Source: an uncultured Eubacteriales bacterium
GTDB lineage: Bacteria; Bacillota; Clostridia; Oscillospirales; CAG-272
Length of the DNA stretch: 7,467 bases
NCBI GenBank assembly: GCA_934462825.1
Contig: CAKSIP010000052.1
Coordinates: forward strand, 1 to 7,467
Direction of reading: 5' to 3'
The first letter of the stretch is position 1. Each line of letters starts with the position of its first letter. The notes beneath the pieces were generated by a model. It saw only the letters and a list, made by a program, of their open reading frames with translations. It was not told where the DNA came from and ran no database searches. This document shows, in pieces, positions 1 to 5,246 of this stretch. The position numbers and the translations under genes are program-made.

Positions 1-1485
1 ACCCTTGAGAATGACATCATGATAGCCACCCTCTATGATGCTGGTAGCCGAAACAAGCGTCAGCTTGGCATTTTGCCGCAGCTCCGGCAATGTGGTAACG
101 CCGCAGTTACACATAGTGGATTTTACCTTGTGCAAGCTCTTTTCCACATTATCATGCAAGGAGCCGGCATAAACGACATAGGAATCCACGCCTTCTTCAA
201 AGGAAAGCTTGCCTTTGCCTCCGAGATCATATCTCTGCCAATTGCGAGCACGGTTTGAGCCTTCGCCCCAATATTCCTTCACGTAGGTTCCGTTAATAAA
301 CAGCTTGTTGGTAGGGCTTTCATCAAAGCGGGCAAAATAACGGCCGAGCATGATAAAGTCCGCGCCCATTGCCAAGGCCAGCGTCATATGATAATCGTGG
401 ACGATGCCGCCGTCCGAGCAAATCGGAACATAGATTCCGGTTTCACGGAAGTATTCGTCGCGCGCCGCCGCCACTTCAATCAAAGCGGTAGCCTGTCCAC
501 GGCCAATGCCCTTTTGCTCTCTGGTAATGCAGATGGAACCGCCGCCGATTCCCACTTTCACAAAGTCAGCCCCTGCTTTCGCCAAAAACAGGAAGCCCTC
601 TCTGTCCACGACGTTTCCGGCACCGACCTTTACACTGTCACCGTATTTGGCACGGATGAACTCCAGCGTTTTTTTCTGCCAGCAGCTATACCCTTCCGAG
701 GAGTCAATGCAAAGCACATCGGCTCCGGCTTCCACCAAAGCGGGCACACGTTGTTCATAATCAAGCGTATTGATACCCGCCCCGACTCTATATCTCTTAT
801 TGGAATCCAACAGCTCCTGCGGATTTTCTTTATGGCGGGAATAGTCTTTGCGGAACACCAAATACACCAGGTGCTGATTTTCGTCAATCAACGGCAGTGA
901 GTTGAGCTTGTGCTCCCATATAATATCATTCGCCTCTTTCAGCGAAGTGTTGATCGGCGCCGTGATCAGCTTGGAAAAGGGCGTCATAAAGCTTTCTACC
1001 TTTTCGTCGGGCGACATACGGCTCACACGATAGTCGCGGCTGGTAACCATACCGACCAGGCGACCGGTGGCTGTACCGTCCTCCGTGACAGGCATGGTAT
1101 TATGGCCGTTCTTTTCGTAAAGAGCCAGCACATCGGCCAGCGTATTTTCCGGGCAGAGGGTAGAATCGCTGACAACAAAACCGGCTTTATAATTCTTTAC
1201 ACGAGCCACCATGGCTGCTTCGTTTTCAATGGATTGAGAACCGTAAATAAAAGACAGTCCTCCCTCTTTCGCCAGCGCGATGGCCATGGTATCATTGGAT
1301 ACGGATTGCATAATAGCAGAAACAAGCGGAATATTGATGCTTATTTCAGATTCTTCTCCCGCTTTATACTTTACAAGTGCCGTTTTCAAATTGACATTGG
1401 CAGGAATACAGGTTTCGGACGTATAGCCCGGTATCAGCAAATATTCACTGAACGTATGCGATGGTTCACTGCAAAAAAAAGCCAT
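1..1485 (-). CDS. guaB: IMP dehydrogenase (C-terminus cut by window edge)
   Basis: Cytosolic enzyme that oxidises IMP to XMP with NAD+, the committed step of GMP synthesis. The reading frame is open for 495 codons from ATG 1485 to the window edge. The last residues seen (EGGYHDVILKG) are near the usual end of a ~500-residue IMPDH, so only a few are missing. The N-terminal barrel part carries IPLVSAIMQSVS (about 52-63). A CBS pair (Bateman module) is inserted at about 103-215. The active-site loop GIGGGSICITREQ places the nucleophilic Cys at 319. The phosphate-binding SDGGI segment follows, then the mobile flap NWQRYDLGG with the Arg-Tyr pair at 418-419 and Glu431. An AGGAGA ribosome binding site (1491-1498) lies 5-6 nt before the ATG, and a good promoter lies just upstream. 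No frameshift was found. GMP reductase is unlikely because the CBS pair and flap are present. The gene appears monocistronic at its 5' side. Confidence 0.96.
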   Translation of the reverse strand, partial: MAFFCSEPSHTFSEYLLIPGYTSETCIPANVNLKTALVKYKAGEESEISINIPLVSAIMQSVSNDTMAIALAKEGGLSFIYGSQSIENEAAMVARVKNYKAGFVVSDSTLCPENTLADVLALYEKNGHNTMPVTEDGTATGRLVGMVTSRDYRVSRMSPDEKVESFMTPFSKLITAPINTSLKEANDIIWEHKLNSLPLIDENQHLVYLVFRKDYSRHKENPQELLDSNKRYRVGAGINTLDYEQRVPALVEAGADVLCIDSSEGYSCWQKKTLEFIRAKYGDSVKVGAGNVVDREGFLFLAKAGADFVKVGIGGGSICITREQKGIGRGQATALIEVAAARDEYFRETGIYVPICSDGGIVHDYHMTLALAMGADFIMLGRYFARFDESPTNKLFINGTYVKEYWGEGSNRARNWQRYDLGGKGKLSFEEGVDSYVVYAGSLHDNVEKSLHKVKSTMCNCGVTTLPELRQNAKLTLVSATSIIEGGYHDVILKG

Positions 1486-1533
1486 AAAAATCTCCTTTTC
1501 GGTTCGTCACATCATTTTCCTTGGGTTTTTAGC

Positions 1534-1562
1534 ATTATACCACAAAGGCAACTTTTTTTCAA
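1534..1562 (-). promoter_or_regulatory. guaB promoter (extended -10)
   Basis: On the minus strand, TTGAAA (1562-1557) is followed by a 17-bp spacer and TATAAT (1539-1534), preceded by TGG, an extended -10 element. The predicted start near 1527 leaves a leader of about 40 nt before guaB. That is too short for a purine riboswitch, so any control would be at initiation. Confidence 0.8.
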
Positions 1563-1600
1563 GGGGGCACATGTCAATATTTTTTGGTTTTTTGAGAAAA

Positions 1601-1681
1601 GGGCGTGTGAAAAAACTCATTCTGAGTTTTTTAACACCCCCGACGACATTGGTCTCGGCGGCCAAGCGCCGCCGTTTTGCC
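1601..1681. repeat. Compound hairpin repeat, copy A
   Basis: The unit has two hairpins. The first pairs GGGCGTGTGAAAAAACTCA (1601-1619) with 1623-1641 across a 3-nt loop, with two mismatches. A 14-nt linker follows. The second is a perfect 7-bp stem, CGGCGGC (1656-1662) with GCCGCCG (1668-1674), loop CAAGC. The 44-nt block 1638-1681 matches 1801-1844 at 40 of 44 positions (copy B). It is non-coding and lies between the vWA gene 3' end and the guaB promoter, both read on the minus strand. Confidence 0.8.
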
Positions 1682-1733
1682 GATAAAGAAAATCAAAAAA
1701 CAAGATATGGAAGGCAAAACCGACCAAGAATCG

Positions 1734-1769
1734 CTCAAAAACGCCGGGATCCTGACCGGCGTTTTTGAG
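1734..1769 (-). terminator. Intrinsic terminator of the vWA lipoprotein gene, symmetric
   Basis: Perfect 14-bp inverted repeat: CTCAAAAACGCCGG (1734-1747) against CCGGCGTTTTTGAG (1756-1769), loop of 8 nt. On either strand a GC-rich core is followed directly by a run of five T, so it should terminate in both directions. It lies about 80-120 nt past the vWA gene stop, between the two copies of the compound hairpin repeat. Confidence 0.75.
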
Positions 1770-1844
1770 GGGCTGTTAAAAGCATCGAGCTTTTTAACAG
1801 CCCCGACGACATGGGCCTCGGCGGCAAAGCGCCGCCGCTTTGCC
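1769..1844. repeat. Compound hairpin repeat, copy B
   Basis: Second copy of the unit at 1601-1681. Hairpin one pairs GGGGCTGTTAAAAGC (1769-1783) with 1789-1804, one bulged base, loop ATCGA. Hairpin two is CGGCGGC (1819-1825) with GCCGCCG (1831-1837), loop AAAGC. A competing 9-bp stem, GGCAAAGCG (1823-1831) with CGCTTTGCC (1836-1844), is perfect here but imperfect in copy A. The unit begins about 8 nt past the vWA gene stop, so it would be the first structure in that gene's 3' UTR. Confidence 0.8.
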
Positions 1845-1851
1845 ACAAGGA

Positions 1852-3522
1852 TCATTGATATTTGCTTTTCGGCTCGGTATGGACTCGGTATTCCGCCGCT
1901 CTTTCCAGCACCGTTTCGGCCAGCGATTTAAATTCCTCTTTATATTTATCCCCCTTGGGATTTAATTTGTCCAAGGAAGCTCGCGTCATGGCAATCATCG
2001 CCCGGAGCGATTCCTCGGTCAGATTCGCCTTCTCAGCCTCGTTATTTCGGAAGCCGCAGGCACGGAGCAGCATAGCCACCTCAATCAAGGCAGAAGCCAT
2101 GCAAAAGTCATCATCCGGTTCCGAAATGAGCGCGGCGGCGGTTACAGGATAGTTCAAATACAGGCTCTTGGTTTCCCCCGGATTTTTATACGCCACGTTA
2201 ATGGTCAGCCACTCGGCTTCGCCCGGCTCGGTTTCCGCGGAGGACGAGGCGGCTTCGTCATTCAGAGGGGTGAGCTTCAATTCATACGCCACCGTCAGCA
2301 TATGACCGCTTCCCACCTCGCCGGCATCCTTGGTGTCATCCTTAAAATCTTCCGCATTCAGCATGCGATTTTCATACCCGATGAGACGATAGGCCGACAC
2401 ATACTTCGGATTGAAATCCACCTGAAATTTCACATCATCGGCCACGGTATTGATGGTGGCATTCAATTCTTCGCCTAACACCTTGCGCGCTTCGTCCAAG
2501 CAATCAATATAAAAATAGTTGCCGTTGCCATTGTCCGCCAAGGCTTCCATCCGGGCATCCTTATAATTTCCGGTTCCAAAGCCGAGCACCGAAAGATAAA
2601 TGCCGCTTTTTCTCTTGTCCTCAACGTACTTCTTCAATTCCTCCGCCGACGAGATTCCCACATTCAAATCGCCGTCCGAAGCCATAATAATGCGGTTATT
2701 GCCGCCTTCAATAAAGTAATCCTGCGCCAGGCTGTACGCCTTTTGCAGCCCCGCTTGACCGTTGGTACTGCCATAGGCCGTCAGATTGCGGATGGCGTTC
2801 AAAATTTTGTCTTTTTTACTTCCCTTGCATCCGCGCAGAACGACCTTTTCCTTGCCGGAATAGGTCACAATGGAAACCGTGTCTTGATCACTGAGCTTCT
2901 CCGTCAGCGCCGAAAATGCCTCTTGCAGCAAGGGGAGTTTATCCGCGTCTGCCATAGAGCCGGACACGTCAATCAAAAAGACAAAATTCGACGGTTTGTT
3001 GGAGTCCTCGTAACGGATGTCCTCCGTGCGAAAGCCGAAAACGGCCAATTTCGTTTCGGCATTCCAGGGACAGTTGCCAATCTTGGTCGTAACACCGAAC
3101 GGCTCCCCGTCTTTCGGTTTGGCATAATCATACCGGAAGTAATTGAGAAATTCCTCGGTGCGGATGGCGTCGGCCGGGATGGCATCCAACGTATATCCGG
3201 CGCGAATCATACGGCGGAAGTTGCTGTATGAAGCTGTGTCCACATCGGCAGAAAAAGTGGAAAGAGGTTGCTTCGCCACACTGATAAACGGATTTTCTAC
3301 GATTTCCGCATATTCCTCTCCGAAAATGCTGCCTGCGATAATTTCACCCGGCAAAATCTCCGCTTTGTCGTTCTTGACATTGGGCTTTTGATGATACGAA
3401 TTGGGAACCCAAGACGGCCCGGCATCCTTGGACGCACTATTGCACCCCACCAAAGTCGTTACAATCATTACAGTCCCCAAAACCAGCGACAAAAGCTTGG
3501 GTAAAAATTGTTTTTTCATCAT
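1852..3522 (-). CDS. von Willebrand factor A domain lipoprotein, YfbK-like
   Basis: Predicted surface lipoprotein of 556 residues. A signal peptide (KK, then a hydrophobic stretch to about 24) ends in the lipobox LVGC, with the acylated Cys at 27. A low-complexity stretch to about 75 is followed by the YfbK-type N-terminal region (FSADVDTASYSNFRR, 90-104). The vWA domain spans about 178-355 with a complete metal-binding MIDAS site: DVSGS (Asp185, Ser187, Ser189), Thr253 in GSTNG, and Asp283 in SDGD. A DUF3520-like C-terminal domain follows (about 365-550), broken by a Ser/Glu-rich loop near 424-436. The family is widespread, but its partner and role are not established; divalent-metal protein binding at the envelope is inferred. 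There are two tandem ATGs (3522 and 3519). AAAGGA (3536-3531) fits the first and GGAG (3528-3525) the second. No strong promoter was found upstream; a 12-nt near-palindrome (3573-3584) contains a TATAGA on this strand. Confidence 0.9.
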   Translation of the reverse strand: MMKKQFLPKLLSLVLGTVMIVTTLVGCNSASKDAGPSWVPNSYHQKPNVKNDKAEILPGEIIAGSIFGEEYAEIVENPFISVAKQPLSTFSADVDTASYSNFRRMIRAGYTLDAIPADAIRTEEFLNYFRYDYAKPKDGEPFGVTTKIGNCPWNAETKLAVFGFRTEDIRYEDSNKPSNFVFLIDVSGSMADADKLPLLQEAFSALTEKLSDQDTVSIVTYSGKEKVVLRGCKGSKKDKILNAIRNLTAYGSTNGQAGLQKAYSLAQDYFIEGGNNRIIMASDGDLNVGISSAEELKKYVEDKRKSGIYLSVLGFGTGNYKDARMEALADNGNGNYFYIDCLDEARKVLGEELNATINTVADDVKFQVDFNPKYVSAYRLIGYENRMLNAEDFKDDTKDAGEVGSGHMLTVAYELKLTPLNDEAASSSAETEPGEAEWLTINVAYKNPGETKSLYLNYPVTAAALISEPDDDFCMASALIEVAMLLRACGFRNNEAEKANLTEESLRAMIAMTRASLDKLNPKGDKYKEEFKSLAETVLERAAEYRVHTEPKSKYQ

Positions 3523-3633
3523 AACTCCGTTCCTTTCAAACCAAAAATTTCAAATGCTTTTGAGGTACCTTTGTCTATACAGACGAACAAAACGCCAAAA
3601 AGTTTCGCTGTTTTTTGCTTTTTGAAAATTTTT

Positions 3634-3663
3634 TTGTGCGTTTGACGGAATTTATGATACAAT
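3634..3663 (+). promoter_or_regulatory. murQ promoter (extended -10)
   Basis: TACAAT (3658-3663) is preceded by TGA, an extended -10 element. The best -35 match is TTGTGC (3634-3639) with an 18-bp spacer, which is weak. A nearby TTGACG (3641-3646) is too close to serve as -35. The predicted start is near 3670, leaving a leader of about 77 nt before murQ. Confidence 0.55.
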
Positions 3664-3675
3664 GATAGAAAAAGA

Positions 3676-3722
3676 TTCTCTGCCTGCTTCCGCTTTTTAT
3701 AGGCCGGTTCATCGGGAGAGAA
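3676..3722 (+). promoter_or_regulatory. Possible structured murQ leader
   Basis: TTCTCT (3676-3681) pairs with AGAGAA (3717-3722). Inside it GCCT (3682-3685) pairs with AGGC (3701-3704), and CCG with CGG forms a small third stem, giving a possible three-way junction just before the ribosome binding site. The helices are short, and no known riboswitch class was recognised. Confidence 0.25.
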
Positions 3723-3746
3723 CGTCACAAGCAAAGGAGCAGTATC

Positions 3747-4574
3747 ATGCGTGACAATTATGACGCACTGAAAACCGAGGCGCGGAACCCCCGCACCATG
3801 GCCATTGATAAAATGTCAACCTACGACATGATGAAAACCATAAACGAGGAAGATCAGACGGTTCCGGCCGCCGTTGCCACCCAGCTGTCGGAAATTGCCA
3901 AGGTCGTCGATTTGGCGGCGGCTTCGTTAGAAAAAGGGGGGCATTTGATTTATGTAGGCGCGGGAACCTCCGGGCGCTTGGGCGTGGTGGACGCCTCCGA
4001 ATGTCCTCCCACCTTCGGTGTGGATTATAATCTTGTCAGAGGCATTATCGCCGGAGGAGATTCGGCCATGTTTCGCGCCGTGGAAGGCGCAGAGGACAAT
4101 GAGGCGCTGGGCGCGGCCGCCATCGAAGAAAACGGCGTTCTTCCCGGCGATGTGGTTGTGGGGCTTTCGGCGGCCGGACGCGCTCCCTTTGTTCTCGGCG
4201 CTTTGAAAAAGGCCAGAGAAATCGGCGCGATTCCGGTGGGAATTACCTGCAACCCGCAAAGTCTGATGGCTCCGCTCTGCGACGTCACCATCGCCCCTTA
4301 TGTCGGCCCCGAAGTCATTTCCGGTTCCACGCGTTTGAAGGCCGGCACGGCGCAAAAGCTGATTCTGAACATGATCTCGACCGGCACGATGATAAAAACC
4401 GGCAAGGTCATGGGCAATCTGATGATCAATGTGCGCCCTTCCAACGAAAAGTTGAAGGAACGCGCCGCACGGATTCTTATGCAAATCAGCGGGTGCGATC
4501 ACGATACGGCCGCCTCACTTTTGGCGGAATACGGGGACATTCGTGCGGCGCTACGCTCTCTCGGCATTGTCTGA
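3747..4574 (+). CDS. murQ: N-acetylmuramic acid 6-phosphate etherase
   Basis: Cytosolic lyase that cleaves the D-lactyl ether of MurNAc 6-phosphate to give GlcNAc 6-phosphate and lactate, in peptidoglycan recycling. A SIS sugar-phosphate fold fills the protein. GAGTSGRLG (71-79) and DASECPPTFG (82-91) are family signatures. Glu85 and Glu116 (in EGAEDN) are 31 residues apart, like the catalytic pair described for E. coli MurQ (Glu83 and Glu114). GLSAAGRAPFVLGAL (139-153) is the second phosphate-binding loop, with Ala where Ser is common. The C-terminus keeps one UBA-like helical repeat (about 246-270) and stops at 275 residues, about 20-25 short of typical members. AAAGGAG (3733-3739) sits 7 nt before the ATG. 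No murP, murR, anmK or amidase gene is adjacent, so the substrate route is not shown here. It is divergent from the vWA gene and convergent with rplS. Confidence 0.95.
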   Translation: MRDNYDALKTEARNPRTMAIDKMSTYDMMKTINEEDQTVPAAVATQLSEIAKVVDLAAASLEKGGHLIYVGAGTSGRLGVVDASECPPTFGVDYNLVRGIIAGGDSAMFRAVEGAEDNEALGAAAIEENGVLPGDVVVGLSAAGRAPFVLGALKKAREIGAIPVGITCNPQSLMAPLCDVTIAPYVGPEVISGSTRLKAGTAQKLILNMISTGTMIKTGKVMGNLMINVRPSNEKLKERAARILMQISGCDHDTAASLLAEYGDIRAALRSLGIV

Positions 4575-4588
4575 AAACGCCGCCACAC

Positions 4589-4614
4589 AAAAAAAGCGCC
4601 GGCGCACGGCCGGC
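4589..4614 (-). terminator. Intrinsic terminator for rplS
   Basis: On the minus strand GCCGGC (4614-4609), loop CGTGC, GCCGGC (4603-4598), then GC and a run of seven T (4595-4589). It is a canonical factor-independent terminator in the rplS direction, about 160 nt past the rplS stop and only 15 nt past the end of convergent murQ. The + strand lacks a T run, so it does not serve murQ. Confidence 0.75.
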
Positions 4615-4628
4615 AAAGAAAAGTCAGA

Positions 4629-4673
4629 GGGCGTGCTAAAAACTCCAAATGAGTTTTTAGCACGCCCCTTTTT
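4629..4673 (+). terminator. Intrinsic terminator for murQ, long perfect hairpin
   Basis: A perfect 17-bp stem pairs GGGCGTGCTAAAAACTC (4629-4645) with 4651-4667, loop CAAAT, followed by CTTTTT (4668-4673). It starts about 54 nt after the murQ stop. Its arms resemble the first hairpin of the repeat at 1601-1641 (both open GGGCGTG and contain A-run + ACTC), suggesting a shared family. On the minus strand it lies in the rplS 3' UTR. Confidence 0.7.
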
Positions 4674-4701
4674 GCCGCTTGCCGCTTGCCACTCGCCGCT
4701 T
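4674..4701. repeat. Four tandem heptamers (GCCGCTT)
   Basis: GCCGCTT occurs at 4674-4680, 4681-4687 and 4695-4701, with a degenerate GCCACTC at 4688-4694. The array follows directly after the murQ terminator T run. It is non-coding. The rest of the gap, 4702-4773, shows only a weak hairpin (GGAAAAGC 4719-4726 with GCTTTCC 4738-4744). Confidence 0.6.
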
Positions 4702-4773
4702 TCTCATAAGCGTACGTAGGAAAAGCCTGCAAGCTGTGCTTTCCCGGCAGAGCGGTTTGGCACGAGCAAGATT

Positions 4774-5121
4774 TTACTGAACAATTTTTTCCTTGACCTT
4801 GGAAGCTTTTCCTACTCTGTCGCGCAGGTAATAAAGCTTTGCACGTCTTACCTTACCGGTTCTGATCACGTCTACCTTAACAACGTTAGGAGAGTGTACA
4901 GGGAAAGTTTTTTCAACGCCGCAACCATAGGACACTCGTCTAACAGTAAAGGTTTCCGAGATGCCGCCACCGTGCTTTGCGATGATCGTACCCTCAAAGA
5001 GCTGGACTCTCTCACGAGCACCCTCTTTGATTCTGTTGTGAACGCGAACGGTGTCACCGACATTCAGCGTGGGAACCGTTTCTTTCAACTGCTCATTTGT
5101 AAAAGCCTTAATCAAATCCAT
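4774..5121 (-). CDS. rplS: 50S ribosomal protein L19
   Basis: Protein of the large ribosomal subunit located at the 30S-50S interface. The 115-residue product matches bacterial L19 in length and sequence: LNVGDTVRVHNRIKEG near 20-35, LFEGTIIAKHGGG near 41-53, the strongly conserved TFTVRRVSYGCGVEKTFPVHSP (about 56-77, split around a glycine turn), then the basic KVRRAKLYYLRDRVGK tail. The start was set at ATG 5121-5119 because AAGGAGGG (5136-5129) lies 7 nt ahead; an in-frame ATG at 5157 would add 12 unfamiliar residues and has no site. The usual neighbours (rpsP, rimM, trmD) are absent on both sides, so here rplS is a stand-alone unit with its own promoter, leader and terminator. Confidence 0.97.
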   Translation of the reverse strand: MDLIKAFTNEQLKETVPTLNVGDTVRVHNRIKEGARERVQLFEGTIIAKHGGGISETFTVRRVSYGCGVEKTFPVHSPNVVKVDVIRTGKVRRAKLYYLRDRVGKASKVKEKIVQ

Positions 5122-5203
5122 TTTATGGCCCTCCTTAAACTTCGGACATTCATGCATGAGCCGCAGCGGACTGCCCTTCTTTACGTTTGCAAAATACGCA
5201 ACG
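5122..5203 (-). promoter_or_regulatory. rplS 5' leader, candidate L19 autoregulatory RNA
   Basis: The leader of about 80 nt predicted from the promoter can fold. ACGTTGC (5203-5197) pairs with GCAAACGT with one bulge. Farther on, GGGCA (near 5176-5172) can pair with TGTCC (near 5148-5144), enclosing a GC-rich segment and the palindrome TCATGCATGA. L19 leader RNAs are known in Firmicutes, and position and size fit. I could not verify the consensus by eye. Confidence 0.4.
5129..5136 (-). promoter_or_regulatory. rplS ribosome binding site
   Basis: AAGGAGGG on the minus strand, 7 nt before ATG 5121. It is close to the anti-Shine-Dalgarno consensus and decides the start in favour of the MDLIKAF form over the longer one. 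Confidence 0.85.
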
Positions 5204-5237
5204 TTAGTATTATATCACACAATCTTTGCGTTTGCAA
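5178..5237. repeat. Direct 15-mer repeat flanking the rplS transcription start
   Basis: TCTTTACGTTTGCAA (5178-5192) and TCTTTGCGTTTGCAA (5223-5237) match at 14 of 15 bases, offset by 45 bp. The second contains the rplS -35 box; the first lies about 10-25 nt into the leader. Either a repressor operator pair or leader RNA structure could explain it. Confidence 0.6.
5209..5237 (-). promoter_or_regulatory. rplS promoter
   Basis: On the minus strand TTGCAA (5237-5232), a 17-bp spacer, and a consensus TATAAT (5214-5209). The predicted start is near 5202. The -35 box is only 9 bp beyond the stop codon of the upstream flippase gene. Confidence 0.85.
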
Positions 5238-5246
5238 GAGTTTTTT

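Noticed and set aside
1486..1530. Purine riboswitch before guaB
   Set aside because: The predicted leader of about 40 nt is too short for one.
1572..1577. Perfect TTGACA on the minus strand upstream of guaB
   Set aside because: No -10 element lies at 16-18 bp; the downstream TTGAAA with a 17-bp spacer to TATAAT fits better.
388..1686. Long + strand open frames of 170 and 258 residues
   Set aside because: They lie antisense to guaB, whose frame encodes clear IMPDH motifs throughout, and their products resemble nothing known.
1601..1844. CRISPR-like or insertion-sequence origin for the repeated module
   Set aside because: Only two copies without regular spacers, no cas genes, no transposase, and no target-site duplication visible.
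1571..1931. Two overlapping + strand reading frames sharing a SAAKRRRFA peptide
   Set aside because: The shared peptide is a by-product of the duplicated DNA repeat; the frames lack ribosome binding sites, run through hairpins, and the second enters the vWA gene on the opposite strand.
3573..3584. GTCTATACAGAC near-palindrome as vWA gene operator
   Set aside because: Only a 4-bp stem, and the associated -10 like TATAGA has no credible -35 box, so it is not listed as a separate feature.
3927..4502. 191-residue minus-strand frame inside murQ
   Set aside because: It is antisense to MurQ, which carries all family signatures; no ribosome binding site or recognisable product.
5122..5157. Longer L19 start adding MHECPKFKEGHK
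   Set aside because: The extra residues are not L19-like and the strong ribosome binding site lies inside them, positioned for the downstream ATG.
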